The notes: generated by a model from the letters alone, not told the origin. 64,000 nucleotides of DNA from Collinsella sp. TF08-11AT (GCF_003437035.1 NZ_QSRL01000012.1:10635-74634), one strand, 5' to 3'; shown: positions 33,875 to 41,504, counted from the stretch's first letter. Numbers and translations: made by a program.

Positions 33875-33906
33875 AATCTCACCTCAGCATAATTTACGTG
33901 CTAGTT

Positions 33907-33988
33907 TACAAAAATACCGACCTTCAGATATATCTAATAATACAAAAATACCGAGCTTTAAATGAGCTTATAGCTACAAAAATACCGA
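33907..33988 (-). promoter_or_regulatory. Three 14-bp direct repeats with a 34-bp period upstream of the AAA+ ATPase
   Basis: TACAAAAATACCGA occurs exactly at 33907-33920, 33941-33954 and 33975-33988, separated by unrelated 20-base spacers. The nearest copy lies 33 bases before the ATPase start codon. The strict period suggests iteron-like binding sites for a protein, possibly the ATPase itself or an autoregulator. Confidence 0.7.
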
Positions 33989-34031
33989 CCATTGCAATGG
34001 TCACAACAAACAATATCTCCGGCAACGCTCG

Positions 34032-34796
34032 CTAGCAAATGACCTGCGTGTGCTCCTCGATGGCGGCGCGGTCCTCGTCGGCAATATCCGGCTCGCACAC
34101 CACGGCGTCCAAGCTGTCCAGGCGGCAGAAGGTGTAGAAGTCGCGTTTGCCGATCTTGCTGGAGTCGGCGATCAGATAGCGCGAGTCTGCCTTGCTAAAA
34201 GCGAGCTGCTGGATACGGCCCTCGTCCATGTTGGACGTAGACACGTCACCGTCCAAGATGCCGTTGGCGCCGATAAACGCCGCATCGATGCCCAGCGCGC
34301 GCAGGGTATCCTCGGCCGTTGGTCCCACAAAAGCGGCGGTGCGGCGACGGTACATACCGCCCACGAGGCACAGCTCGCAGTCTTCGCGCGCCTCGAGCAG
34401 GTTAAACACCGAAAGCGAATTGGTCACAATGCGCAGGCGAAACGTCGGCAGCATCGAGGCCATCTGCTCAACCGTGGTGCCCGTGCCCAAAAAGATGGTC
34501 GAGCCCTCCTCGATAAGCTCCACAGCACGGCGCGCAATCTGCAGCTTTTCCTCGGCATGCTTAGTGCGCTTTTCGCTGTGCGAATACTCATGGCGCAACA
34601 TAGCGTGGGGACGGCCCTGTGCACTGCGGGCTCCGCCGTGCACGCGCTCGATCTCGCCTAGGCTCGCAAGTTCTTCGAGGTCGCGGCGGATCGTCATGTC
34701 CGAAACGCCCAGCGCATCCGAAATCTCTTTGACCGAGACCGTGCCCTGCTCCTCGAGCAGCTGACGAACCTTATCCTGTCGCTCTGCCTTAATCAC
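34032..34796 (-). CDS. DeoR-family repressor, LacR-like
   Basis: A 254-residue DeoR regulator: ERQDKVRQLLEEQGTVSVKE, ISDALGVSDMTIRRDLEELA and RVHGGA at the N-terminus, then the sensor domain with IFLGTGTTVEQMASML, NGILDGDVSTSN and DSSKIGKRDF. Length and pattern fit lactose-PTS repressors that respond to tagatose-6-phosphate. The GTG at 34796 follows AGGA. It is divergent from galM. A degenerate copy of the lacA/lacF GAACA pair (34832-34847) lies before it, so it is the first candidate regulator of the lacABXC and lacF units. Confidence 0.88.
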   Translation of the reverse strand: MIKAERQDKVRQLLEEQGTVSVKEISDALGVSDMTIRRDLEELASLGEIERVHGGARSAQGRPHAMLRHEYSHSEKRTKHAEEKLQIARRAVELIEEGSTIFLGTGTTVEQMASMLPTFRLRIVTNSLSVFNLLEAREDCELCLVGGMYRRRTAAFVGPTAEDTLRALGIDAAFIGANGILDGDVSTSNMDEGRIQQLAFSKADSRYLIADSSKIGKRDFYTFCRLDSLDAVVCEPDIADEDRAAIEEHTQVIC

Positions 34797-34831
34797 GATG
34801 AATCCTCGCCGTTCTTTGCGCGCATATCATT

Positions 34832-34847
34832 CAAACAGTAACGAACA
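34832..34847. promoter_or_regulatory. Degenerate lac-type operator between the DeoR gene and galM
   Basis: CAAACAGTAACGAACA has AACA elements ten bases apart (34834 and 34844), as in the sites before lacA and lacF. Weaker than those, so tentative. Confidence 0.4.
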
Positions 34848-35002
34848 AATTGTATCAGACTCGTACGCGTCAAAAATGAACGCCCGCACAGCTCCAATCA
34901 TCACTTTTTTGAGAAAAATACCCCCAGCTTTAGTGGGGTGTAGTGATAATCTCGCCTGTTCGCGCTACAGTTTGTCCGAAATATCTCGATGTTAGGAACC
35001 AA

Positions 35003-36055
35003 ATGATCACTTCCGAGCTTTTCGGCACCGCGCCGTGCGGTACCCCCGTTCATCGTTACACCCTCAACGGGCCCGAGATCTGCGTTCGCATTATGGACTA
35101 TGGCGCCACGGTGCTTGGTATCGATGTGCCCGACATTCCCGGCAACGTGCGCGATGTGGTGCTTGGCTTCGATAAGCTCGAGGATTACTTTGACAACCCC
35201 GCCTGCTTTGGCGCGACCATCGGCCCTGTGGCAAACCGCACCGCTGGCGCCACGATCGCCATCGACGGCACGGACTGGCATATGCCCGCCAACGAGGGCG
35301 CCAACAACCTGCACAGCGACCTTGAGCACGGCCTGCACAAACGTGTGTGGGATGTTGAGCTCGACGAGGTCCATAACGCCGTGCGCATGACCACCTCGCT
35401 TAAGGATGGCGAGCTGGGCCTGCCCGGCAACCGAACCTTTACGGCCGTGTTTACCGTTACGCGCACCGGCGTCTTCCGCATCGATTATGGCTGCGAGAGC
35501 GACCGCGCCACCTACGTGTCCATGACCAACCACACGTACTTTAACCTTGCAGGCCATAACGCCGGCATGGACTGCGAACATTTCTTTGTCGCCAACGCCG
35601 CCCACTACCTGCCCATTAACGAGCAGAACATCCCCACCGGCGAGATTGCTCCGGTCGAGGGAACACCGTTTGACTTTCGCGAGCTTCGCCCCGTCGCACC
35701 CGGCATGGAGGCCGACGACCCGCAGATCAAGCAGGCCCGTGGCTACGATCACTGCCTGTGCATCGATGGCTATCAGTACGGACGTAATCTGCGCCGCGCG
35801 ATGCACGTCGAGGAGATGTGGACCGGTCGTGAGATGGACTACTACACCACTGCCCCGGGCGTGCAGCTCTACACCGGCAACTGGCTGGGCGACGAGCACG
35901 CCAAGGACGATGCCAACTACGGCTGGGGCGCTGGCTTTGCCCTCGAGGCCGAGATGTACCCCGACACACCACACCAGCCGCTGTTCCCGCAGGGCATTGT
36001 GGGCCCAGGTCACCCCTACAGCAATGTGATCGAGTACCACTTTATGAGACACTAA
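35003..36055 (+). CDS. galM: Galactose mutarotase (aldose 1-epimerase)
   Basis: The 350-residue epimerase interconverts alpha and beta galactose ahead of galactokinase. Motifs: VRIMDYGATVLGIDVPD, DVVLGFDKLEDYF, GPVANR, the catalytic His in MTNHTYFNLAG and the catalytic Glu near GWGAGFALEAEMYPDTPHQP. The ATG at 35003 follows TTAGGAA; an in-frame upstream extension to 34943 is not similar to the family. It is closer to classical GalM than to the two LacX-like proteins. A terminator follows. Confidence 0.93.
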   Translation: MITSELFGTAPCGTPVHRYTLNGPEICVRIMDYGATVLGIDVPDIPGNVRDVVLGFDKLEDYFDNPACFGATIGPVANRTAGATIAIDGTDWHMPANEGANNLHSDLEHGLHKRVWDVELDEVHNAVRMTTSLKDGELGLPGNRTFTAVFTVTRTGVFRIDYGCESDRATYVSMTNHTYFNLAGHNAGMDCEHFFVANAAHYLPINEQNIPTGEIAPVEGTPFDFRELRPVAPGMEADDPQIKQARGYDHCLCIDGYQYGRNLRRAMHVEEMWTGREMDYYTTAPGVQLYTGNWLGDEHAKDDANYGWGAGFALEAEMYPDTPHQPLFPQGIVGPGHPYSNVIEYHFMRH

Positions 36056-36083
36056 GCCCATAACGCAGCATATCGCACAGCGG

Positions 36084-36115
36084 CGCCCGCCGGCACACCG
36101 CCGACGGGCGTTTTT
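36084..36115 (+). terminator. Terminator of galM
   Basis: CGCCCGCCGGC (36084-36094) pairs with GCCGACGGGCG (36100-36110) with one mismatch, followed by TTTTTCT. Confidence 0.8.
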
Positions 36116-36119
36116 CTAC

Positions 36120-36150
36120 CTAGTCATTGGGGACGTTCTTGGATGACTAG
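36120..36150. repeat. Dispersed repeat family A copy reaching into the EIIB gene
   Basis: CTAGTCAT (36120-36127) pairs with ATGACTAG (36143-36150) around TGGGGACGTTCTTGG. It matches the arm of the 20595-20642 palindrome. The stop codon (36124-36126) and last codons of the EIIB gene lie inside it. Confidence 0.65.
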
Positions 36151-36618
36151 TTGGATGGGATCGGGGTCGGAGCTGGGGAGTAAGCGGATTTCTAGCTCTA
36201 TGCCTAGTTCTCGCAGTTCTTCGAGGGCGGCGATGTCGGTATCGTCTATGGCAACGGCAGGCGTTACAGAGCGCTTTCCCTCCCCTGCCTGCATATGGCC
36301 AATGCTGATCTTGGTTATTGGCACACCACCCTTAACCAGCGCGAGCGCATCAGCGGGTGAGGCCACCATAATCAGAATCCATTGACGCGGCGTTGCGCTA
36401 TGAATGATGTCGATGGTCCTTTGCACCGAGAAAAACCGCGTCCAAACGCCTTCTGGCACCGCCACCCTCATTGGTGCCCATTGGCGCGAATCCGCCGCGA
36501 TCTCATCGTTGACGATTAGGACAAGGTTGGAACCCACGGCTTCGTTCCACAGCTCAACGTCTTGCCCGTAAATGAAACGGTCATCGATACGCGTAAGAAG
36601 AATCTTGGGTTGAGCCAT
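36124..36618 (-). CDS. Orphan mannose-family PTS EIIB with active-site His replaced by Tyr
   Basis: A 164-residue protein of the mannose/sorbose EIIB family (MAQPKILLTRIDDRFIYGQD start; FFSVQRTIDII and LVKGGVPITKISIGHMQAGE in the body), collinear with the intact EIIB at 46996-47478. In that protein the phosphorylated histidine is His17 (NRLVHGQV); here residue 17 is Tyr (DRFIYGQD), one base change from His. No EIIA, EIIC or EIID is adjacent. It cannot pass phosphate in the usual way, so it is a decayed gene or a regulatory relative. Its last eight or so codons come from a dispersed repeat. The start at 36618 has a weak GGGG upstream; 36645 is an alternative. Confidence 0.8.
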   Translation of the reverse strand: MAQPKILLTRIDDRFIYGQDVELWNEAVGSNLVLIVNDEIAADSRQWAPMRVAVPEGVWTRFFSVQRTIDIIHSATPRQWILIMVASPADALALVKGGVPITKISIGHMQAGEGKRSVTPAVAIDDTDIAALEELRELGIELEIRLLPSSDPDPIQLVIQERPQ

Positions 36619-36757
36619 GGCTGCCCCATTCTGTTTGAGACCCATACGAGCGGGACGTCGACCACCAACTCAACAGCAGGTCAAGTAACAAATGGGCACT
36701 GCAGACATCACGCCTCTAATATTAGTGCATTTAAAGTGAGAAAAGCCGTCAGAACAC

Positions 36758-36786
36758 TTGCGCGGATGTGTGATGTCCCGTATCAT
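36758..36786 (+). promoter_or_regulatory. Promoter of tRNA-Thr
   Basis: TTGCGC (36758-36763) and TATCAT (36781-36786) are separated by 17 bases, placing the transcription start about 33 bases before the tRNA. Confidence 0.55.
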
Positions 36787-36825
36787 AGACAGCCGTTGAC
36801 GCCTCAGTTGCGTCATCATATGGCC

Positions 36826-36901
36826 GCCAGCGTAGCTCAGTTGGTAGAGCACCGCTCTCGTAAAGCGGGGGTCACCGGTTCGAGCCCGGTCGCTGGCTCC
36901 A
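36826..36901 (+). tRNA. tRNA-Thr (anticodon CGT)
   Basis: A full cloverleaf is visible: acceptor GCCAGCG/CGCTGGC, D-arm GCTC-AGTTGGTA-GAGC, anticodon arm CCGCT-CTCGTAA-AGCGG, T-arm ACCGG-TTCGAGC-CCGGT. The discriminator base is T and CCA is encoded. Loop CTCGTAA gives anticodon CGT, reading ACG (Thr). Confidence 0.95.
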
Positions 36902-36912
36902 TTACACAAGAT

Positions 36913-36936
36913 AGCCGCCTTCGGGCGGCTTTTTTG
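36913..36936 (+). terminator. Terminator of tRNA-Thr
   Basis: AGCCGCC (36913-36919) pairs with GGCGGCT (36924-36930) around TTCG, followed by TTTTTT. Confidence 0.85.
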
Positions 36937-37158
36937 TTGCCGATTTTGAGTGCGTGCGCGCCAATCCAAACATCGCCACGTCAACGGCGACCCACTCGGT
37001 GGACTTCGGGTTTAATGCTTAGGGGCGGGGATTTACCAAAGTGAAATCTTAATGAAAAGAAACCCAGCTGCAACAATTGCCATGGTGAGGGCTCAAATTG
37101 GCCATATAGATCTAAAATAGTCACAATATACAAATGTCGAGAGATATTGGCGATATAG

Positions 37159-37668
37159 ATGAAAAGAACTAAGGGTTTTCTTTTGTTGGTAATGATGCTG
37201 CTCGGACTGTTCTGCCTGAGTGGCCCTTCTTGGGCCGAGGCTGCCTGTCCTGAAGGTGAGCCTCAGCAGTCTTATACGGGCAGCCTGCTGATAACTGCTA
37301 AGGAGGGCGATGCCGACTCTCAGTCTGGGGTAAATCCCCTTGCCACTTTTGAGGGGGACGGCGGAACGGTCAAGCTTGACCATATTGGTAGCGGGATTTT
37401 GAGGTGGCAAGTTCTTCCGGACAAAATTGCGAACGATCCCTTCTCTTTTGCTGGAACGATATATCTATACAAGGTTGTGAGCGGAAAACAAAAATACGTC
37501 GATTGCTATCCGACAAACGGGTCTGGAATTGCATTCACCGGCATTTCGGGGCAGATTGATACACATGTACGAAAGGGAACCTATGTGGTGCGTTGGGTTG
37601 GAGCTGCTGCAGGCCCGATATGGATTGCGGTCTTGCGCCCCGATGTCCAAATAGGTTTCTCTCTCTAG
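37159..37668 (+). CDS. Secreted protein of unknown function
   Basis: A 169-residue protein with a clear signal peptide: MKRTKG, a hydrophobic core FLLLVMMLLGLFCLSGPSW, then cleavage-type AEA-A at about residue 28. The mature part is small and beta-rich looking (GGTVKLDHIGSGILRWQVLP, GTIYLYKVVSG) with two Cys. No family is recognised. The ribosome-binding site is weak (GAGAG). The region is less GC-rich than its surroundings and lies just after a tRNA, a common integration context. It is followed 14 bases later by another orphan gene. Confidence 0.65.
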   Translation: MKRTKGFLLLVMMLLGLFCLSGPSWAEAACPEGEPQQSYTGSLLITAKEGDADSQSGVNPLATFEGDGGTVKLDHIGSGILRWQVLPDKIANDPFSFAGTIYLYKVVSGKQKYVDCYPTNGSGIAFTGISGQIDTHVRKGTYVVRWVGAAAGPIWIAVLRPDVQIGFSL

Positions 37669-37682
37669 ACGGGAAGTTGCTC

Positions 37683-38048
37683 ATGGACGCCATATATGAC
37701 GGAGATGACTGGGTCGATCATTATACTTGGCGCCTGGTCGGCTCGAACGACAATGGGGATGTGGTGTTTGATGGACTATGTCCAAAGCATCTCCATCCTT
37801 TTGTCTCGTCGTTAATTGAGAGTTCCGCTCGTGTTGCCCCCTACAGCTCGGCATCGCTTCATGATACGGACGTTTTGAAGACCATAAGGGAATCAATTGA
37901 CGAGGGAACGATGAGCGGCCCGCTGTTTTCTCAGCTTGTGGGGCTAGATGAGATTGGCTCGAAACGACTGCTTGCGGGCGAAAAAGTGGAACTCACTTAT
38001 CGGTCGATGATTTCAATCCTGCGGCTAGCCGATGTTCTTCGCAAATAA
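37683..38048 (+). CDS. Small cytosolic protein of unknown function, paired with the secreted protein
   Basis: A 121-residue acidic protein starting MDAIYDGDDWVDHYTWRLVG, with GPLFSQLVGLDEIGSKRLLA and a Leu-rich end (SMISILRLADVLRK). I chose the ATG at 37683, which follows ACGGGAAG and starts 14 bases after the upstream stop. No family is recognised. The C-terminal half could be helical and DNA-binding-like, but no clear helix-turn-helix is seen. Close spacing suggests co-expression with the secreted protein. Confidence 0.6.
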   Translation: MDAIYDGDDWVDHYTWRLVGSNDNGDVVFDGLCPKHLHPFVSSLIESSARVAPYSSASLHDTDVLKTIRESIDEGTMSGPLFSQLVGLDEIGSKRLLAGEKVELTYRSMISILRLADVLRK

Positions 38049-38078
38049 ATGAGGCTTCCCTATTCAAAAAACCGAAAA

Positions 38079-38122
38079 CCCCGCCAAACGTGATTTCCCT
38101 AGGGAAAAAACGCTTGGCGGGG
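38079..38122. terminator. Terminator between convergent genes
   Basis: CCCCGCCAA (from 38079) pairs with TTGGCGGGG (to 38122), and inside them TTTCCCTAGGGAAA (38094-38107) forms a second palindrome. A-runs on the left would give U on the minus strand. Confidence 0.55.
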
Positions 38123-38184
38123 TCCTGGCGTGTTTTCCCTAAGGGGATCACGCCATCAGACGAGCAGCTCAGCCGAGCAGTTCG

Positions 38185-38658
38185 CTACTCCTCCCAGTAA
38201 GCATCTGCAAGCAGCTTAAAGCAAATCTTCTTGACCGGCTGTGCGCCATCGCCCGGGAACTCGAGCGTGGGCATGTGAGGCTCGCCGGCAACGAACAGTG
38301 CAAACTTATCGTCGGCAAGATCGCCGGCGATCGAAGCGTCGGAATCGACCAGATCGTAGTCGTCCTTCTCGTCAAACTCCTGAACCAGCGTCAGGCTGCC
38401 CGTGGCGACCTTAAAGGCCTCGCGACCCTCGACGTCGATCTGCAGGTCGTGATAGCGCTGATGCGTCTCATAGTGAGCCTCGGCCTCGGGACGCGTCGTG
38501 GGAGACATGACGTTCGCAAAGACCTTCTCACCCAAAATCGGATGGCTGCCGACCTCGAGCTGTGCCGGGTCGTTCTCCTCGAGCCAGTCGATCAGCACGT
38601 CGAGGCCCTTGAGCATTCCGCGGTACTCCTCGATATCGCCCAATGCACCGTAAATCAT
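38185..38658 (-). CDS. YhcH/YjgK/YiaL family protein
   Basis: The 157-residue cupin-like protein matches the YhcH/EbgC family: GDIEEYRGML, HPILGEKVFANVM, YETHQRYHDLQIDVEGRE, FVAGEPHMPTLEFPGDGAQP and a KKICFKL end. Conserved His residues suggest a metal site. Members accompany sialic-acid and amino-sugar genes and are thought to act on sugars as epimerase-like or accessory enzymes. GAGGGGATTTAG precedes the ATG. A nagA fragment lies directly upstream. Confidence 0.88.
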   Translation of the reverse strand: MIYGALGDIEEYRGMLKGLDVLIDWLEENDPAQLEVGSHPILGEKVFANVMSPTTRPEAEAHYETHQRYHDLQIDVEGREAFKVATGSLTLVQEFDEKDDYDLVDSDASIAGDLADDKFALFVAGEPHMPTLEFPGDGAQPVKKICFKLLADAYWEE

Positions 38659-38690
38659 CTAAATCCCCTCTCGGATCGCTTCTTTGGCGG

Positions 38691-38822
38691 CTAATCGGCA
38701 AACGCGTTACCGATGCTGTTGCCACCCACATACGCCTCGACCAGGGTAAGGTCGGGATTGAACACGACAAACTCGGCGTCGCGCCCCAGCATAATGCTAC
38801 CGCACTTGTCGTCGACATGAGC
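38691..38822 (-). pseudogene. 3' fragment of an N-acetylglucosamine-6-phosphate deacetylase gene
   Basis: On the minus strand 38822-38691 reads AHVDDKCGSIMLGRDAEFVV and continues to NSIGNAFAD-stop. This matches the C-terminus of the intact nagA (AHIEDKCGSIMPGRDADFVV ... QSVGNAFTE) at about three quarters of 43 positions. No start codon or catalytic part remains. The fragment joins the YhcH gene to the second lacC copy, marking an old rearrangement or deletion. The divergence suggests it derived from a separate nagA paralogue. Confidence 0.85.
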
Positions 38823-38855
38823 TAGCAAGCAATGCCGGGGCCGACGCCCAGGCTT

Positions 38856-39791
38856 TTACAGCTCGGTCACGACAACGCCGTTGTAGACCTCGTCCCAACG
38901 GTCCATGACCAGATGGCCGGTCATGGGATCCATGGCATTGAGCTTGCCGCAGGTGTTGGCGGTACGCAGCACCGTCTCGTCGTCCGCGCCAGCAGCAATG
39001 GCATGCGCGAAGCCAGCGATAGTGGAGTCACCAGAGCCCGTGGCGTTAACGGCAGGGATATCGGGCGTCTTTGCGCGGAACGCACGGCCATTGTGGAAGC
39101 CAACGGAGCCGGCAGCGCCCATGGACACGACGACCCAGGGGATATCGGAGAAGCGGGCATCAGAGGCGAGCGCGGCGCGGAGCTCGTCCACATCGTCGGT
39201 GGTAAAGCTCGTACCCAAAAGGCCGTTGATCTCGGTCAGGTTAGGCTTGACCAGCTCGGGCTTAATTTCGGACTTAAGGGCGGCCTCGAGCGAAGCACCC
39301 GAGGTATCGAGCAACACCTTGGCACCGGCGTTCTCGGCAATGCCCGTGATCTTGGCATAGTAGTCTGCCTCGACACCGCGGGGCAGCGAACCCGAGATGG
39401 TGACGACGTCGGCCTTGCTCGCAAGCTCGGTAAACTTGGCGGTAAAGGCATCGAGCTCCTCGGGGGCAATTGTCGGGCCGCTCTCGAGCAGCTCGGTCTG
39501 GTTGCCGGCGTGGAGGATGTTAAGGCAAATGCGGGTCTCGCCCTTGATGGGCACAAAGTCGTTGTTAATACCGTTGGCGTCCATGAGCTCAGCCATGTAA
39601 GCACCCATGTGGCCGCCGAGCAGACCGGTTACCACGACGTCGTCGCCCAGCTGACCCAGCACACGGGCCACGTTGAGGCCCTTGCCGCCGGCGGTCTTTT
39701 CGGGCGTCACACGGTTGACGTCGTCGATAACGAGCTCATCGAGCTGATAGCGCGTATCGACAGACGGGTTCATCGTAACGGTGAGGATCAT
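38856..39791 (-). CDS. lacC: Tagatose-6-phosphate kinase (PfkB family), second copy
   Basis: The 311-residue protein is collinear with the lacC at 22304-23239 and differs at only a modest number of positions (MILTVTMNPSVDTRYQLDEL here; NPSIDTRYQLDKL there). The PfkB motifs TAGGKGLNVARVL and VNATGSGDSTIAGFAHAI are intact. AAGGAG precedes the ATG. A LacX-like gene lies immediately upstream, as at the first locus, so the two genes were duplicated together. Both copies appear functional. A shift of this copy toward fructose-1-phosphate or another ketose phosphate is possible. Confidence 0.88.
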   Translation of the reverse strand: MILTVTMNPSVDTRYQLDELVIDDVNRVTPEKTAGGKGLNVARVLGQLGDDVVVTGLLGGHMGAYMAELMDANGINNDFVPIKGETRICLNILHAGNQTELLESGPTIAPEELDAFTAKFTELASKADVVTISGSLPRGVEADYYAKITGIAENAGAKVLLDTSGASLEAALKSEIKPELVKPNLTEINGLLGTSFTTDDVDELRAALASDARFSDIPWVVVSMGAAGSVGFHNGRAFRAKTPDIPAVNATGSGDSTIAGFAHAIAAGADDETVLRTANTCGKLNAMDPMTGHLVMDRWDEVYNGVVVTEL

Positions 39792-39850
39792 TTTTAGCTC
39801 CTTATCTCGCAGGCTCCTAGTGCCTCGCGATACGAGTCGACAAAACGGAA

Positions 39851-40732
39851 TTACAGAATCTCAATCGTGAACGAGCGAACGACGGTCTCCTTGGGCTTGG
39901 CGACAAGGCAGCCGCGCTTATGCTCAAGCACGTCATCCTCATCGGAGCAGGTCGAAAGGCCGCCCCAGGGCTCAACTGCCACAAAATCGCCCTCGGGCTT
40001 ACTCCACACGATGAGGTACGGAAAGCCCTCGAAGCTCAGGCGAACGCCCTTGTCCTCGCCCTTTTTGGAAAGCGTGACCTGACGACTCTCGAGTATGTCA
40101 AAGATGGTCTCCGCAAAATCGAAGAGCTCGTGCGACAGGGGCAACGTCTTCCCCACCATGGGGTTCTTGGAGCGGTTTGCCACATCAATCAAGCCAGTCG
40201 AAGGAACGGCGGTGCAGAGCTCCGCAGCCTCGTCCTTCTCAAAGCGCAGCTCGTAGTCCGTATAGGCCTCGCCCTCGTCGAGCGGGCACCTAAAGCCGGG
40301 GTGTCCACCGATAAAGAACGGCATGTCCTCGGTGCCCTCGTTGGTCACCTCATAGGAGACGCGCACGGTATCCCCCTCAAGCGCATAACGAGCGACAAGC
40401 TTAAACGGGTACGGATAATCGCTCAGCAGCGCGGCGTTATCCTCCGAAGCCAGGCACATCGCCAGCTCGTTCTCGCTCTGGCTCAGCAGCTTCCACTCCT
40501 GTTTGCGCGCAAACCCGTGGCGAGCGAGCTTCACATGATGCCCGGCAAACGTCATGGCGCTACCATCACGCAGGCCTCCGCAAATCGGGAAGCAAATCGG
40601 TGCCTGGCCGGACCACACGGCGGGATCACCCTGCCACAGGTACTCGCGACCTCCAGCCTCAATCGAGGTAAACGAGCCGCCGGCCGTGGAGACCTTGATA
40701 GAAATCGAATCGTTGGAGAGAGCGTATTCCAT
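39851..40732 (-). CDS. LacX-like aldose 1-epimerase family protein, second copy
   Basis: The 293-residue paralogue of the protein at 23296-24177 shares EYLWQGDPAVWSGQAPICFP, KLARHGFARKQEWKL and the DFVAVEPWGGLSTCSDEDD end. The N-terminus differs (MEYALSNDSISIKVSTAGGS). AAAGGA precedes the ATG at 40732; the open frame upstream is not conserved. It is followed by the second lacC after 59 bases, as in the lac operon. The divergent neighbour is a flavodoxin gene. Confidence 0.85.
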   Translation of the reverse strand: MEYALSNDSISIKVSTAGGSFTSIEAGGREYLWQGDPAVWSGQAPICFPICGGLRDGSAMTFAGHHVKLARHGFARKQEWKLLSQSENELAMCLASEDNAALLSDYPYPFKLVARYALEGDTVRVSYEVTNEGTEDMPFFIGGHPGFRCPLDEGEAYTDYELRFEKDEAAELCTAVPSTGLIDVANRSKNPMVGKTLPLSHELFDFAETIFDILESRQVTLSKKGEDKGVRLSFEGFPYLIVWSKPEGDFVAVEPWGGLSTCSDEDDVLEHKRGCLVAKPKETVVRSFTIEIL

Positions 40733-40888
40733 TGTCCATCCTTTCGAACAACTGCTTTTTGCTCGCAAGAACCCGTCTCGGCCCTGACCAAAGGACAAAC
40801 CCGCACGTTCATCGATGCGTCCGGTATCCCAGCCATGCAACGGGGTACCATACAGACATTGATGCAATTACAGCTGAAAGGCCTTCTT

Positions 40889-41473
40889 ATGCGAACCATC
40901 ATCCTTTATGCCTCACGCCACCACGGCAATACGAAAAAGCTCGTGGACGCCATCGTCGAGGCGCACCCCGAAATCGATACCCTCGACGTGAAGTCACTCG
41001 GTAAAAACGAGTACCCCGACCTGCACGAATACCATCTGATCGGCGTCGCCACGGGCATCTATTACTCCGAGATCGACAAGGACATGGCACGCGTGCTCAC
41101 GAACGTGCTGCAGCCGCAGGACAAGGTGTTTGGCCTTATGACCTACGGTGGCAAAAACAAGTGGTACGGCAAGGATATCGATGGCATCTGCCGCATGAGG
41201 CAGGCCATCTTTATGGGCGTCTACGGCTGCCCCGGCTTTGATACGTGGGGGCCGTTCAAACTCACCGGCGGTGTCCAAAAGGGGCACCCGAACGCTGAGG
41301 AAATTAAGGGCGCCGTCGACTTCTTCGACAAGATCGAAGACGAGTATGGCGACATCATCGTCGAAGAGTATGCCAAGCGCGAGAAGCGTCTAGCCTACGA
41401 AAAGGAGCATCCTGCAGGAGGCCTGGTGGCCGGCGTTAAGCGCACGGCAAAGAAGATCGCTAACAAGCTGTAA
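40889..41473 (+). CDS. Flavodoxin family protein
   Basis: A 194-residue flavodoxin-fold protein with the FMN phosphate loop ILYASRHHGNTKKLVDAI, an acidic middle region and GLMTYGGKNKWYG. The C-terminal tail is basic (GVKRTAKKIANKL), which may attach it to membrane or partner proteins. The ATG at 40889 follows AAAGG; the reading frame is open far upstream but overlaps the LacX-like gene and is not real. A terminator follows. Likely an electron carrier; the partner is unknown. Confidence 0.85.
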   Translation: MRTIILYASRHHGNTKKLVDAIVEAHPEIDTLDVKSLGKNEYPDLHEYHLIGVATGIYYSEIDKDMARVLTNVLQPQDKVFGLMTYGGKNKWYGKDIDGICRMRQAIFMGVYGCPGFDTWGPFKLTGGVQKGHPNAEEIKGAVDFFDKIEDEYGDIIVEEYAKREKRLAYEKEHPAGGLVAGVKRTAKKIANKL

Positions 41474-41504
41474 CTGTAAAGGTGCTTTTGAGCGTTTAAC
41501 CCAT

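Noticed and set aside
33907..33988. Possible CRISPR array (14-base repeats, 20-base spacers)
   Set aside because: Only three repeats, far shorter than CRISPR repeats, no cas genes, and the array lies in a promoter position.
39920..40888. Upstream extension of the flavodoxin gene
   Set aside because: It is antisense to the second LacX-like gene; the flavodoxin fold starts at MRTIILYASRHHGNT with its own ribosome-binding site.
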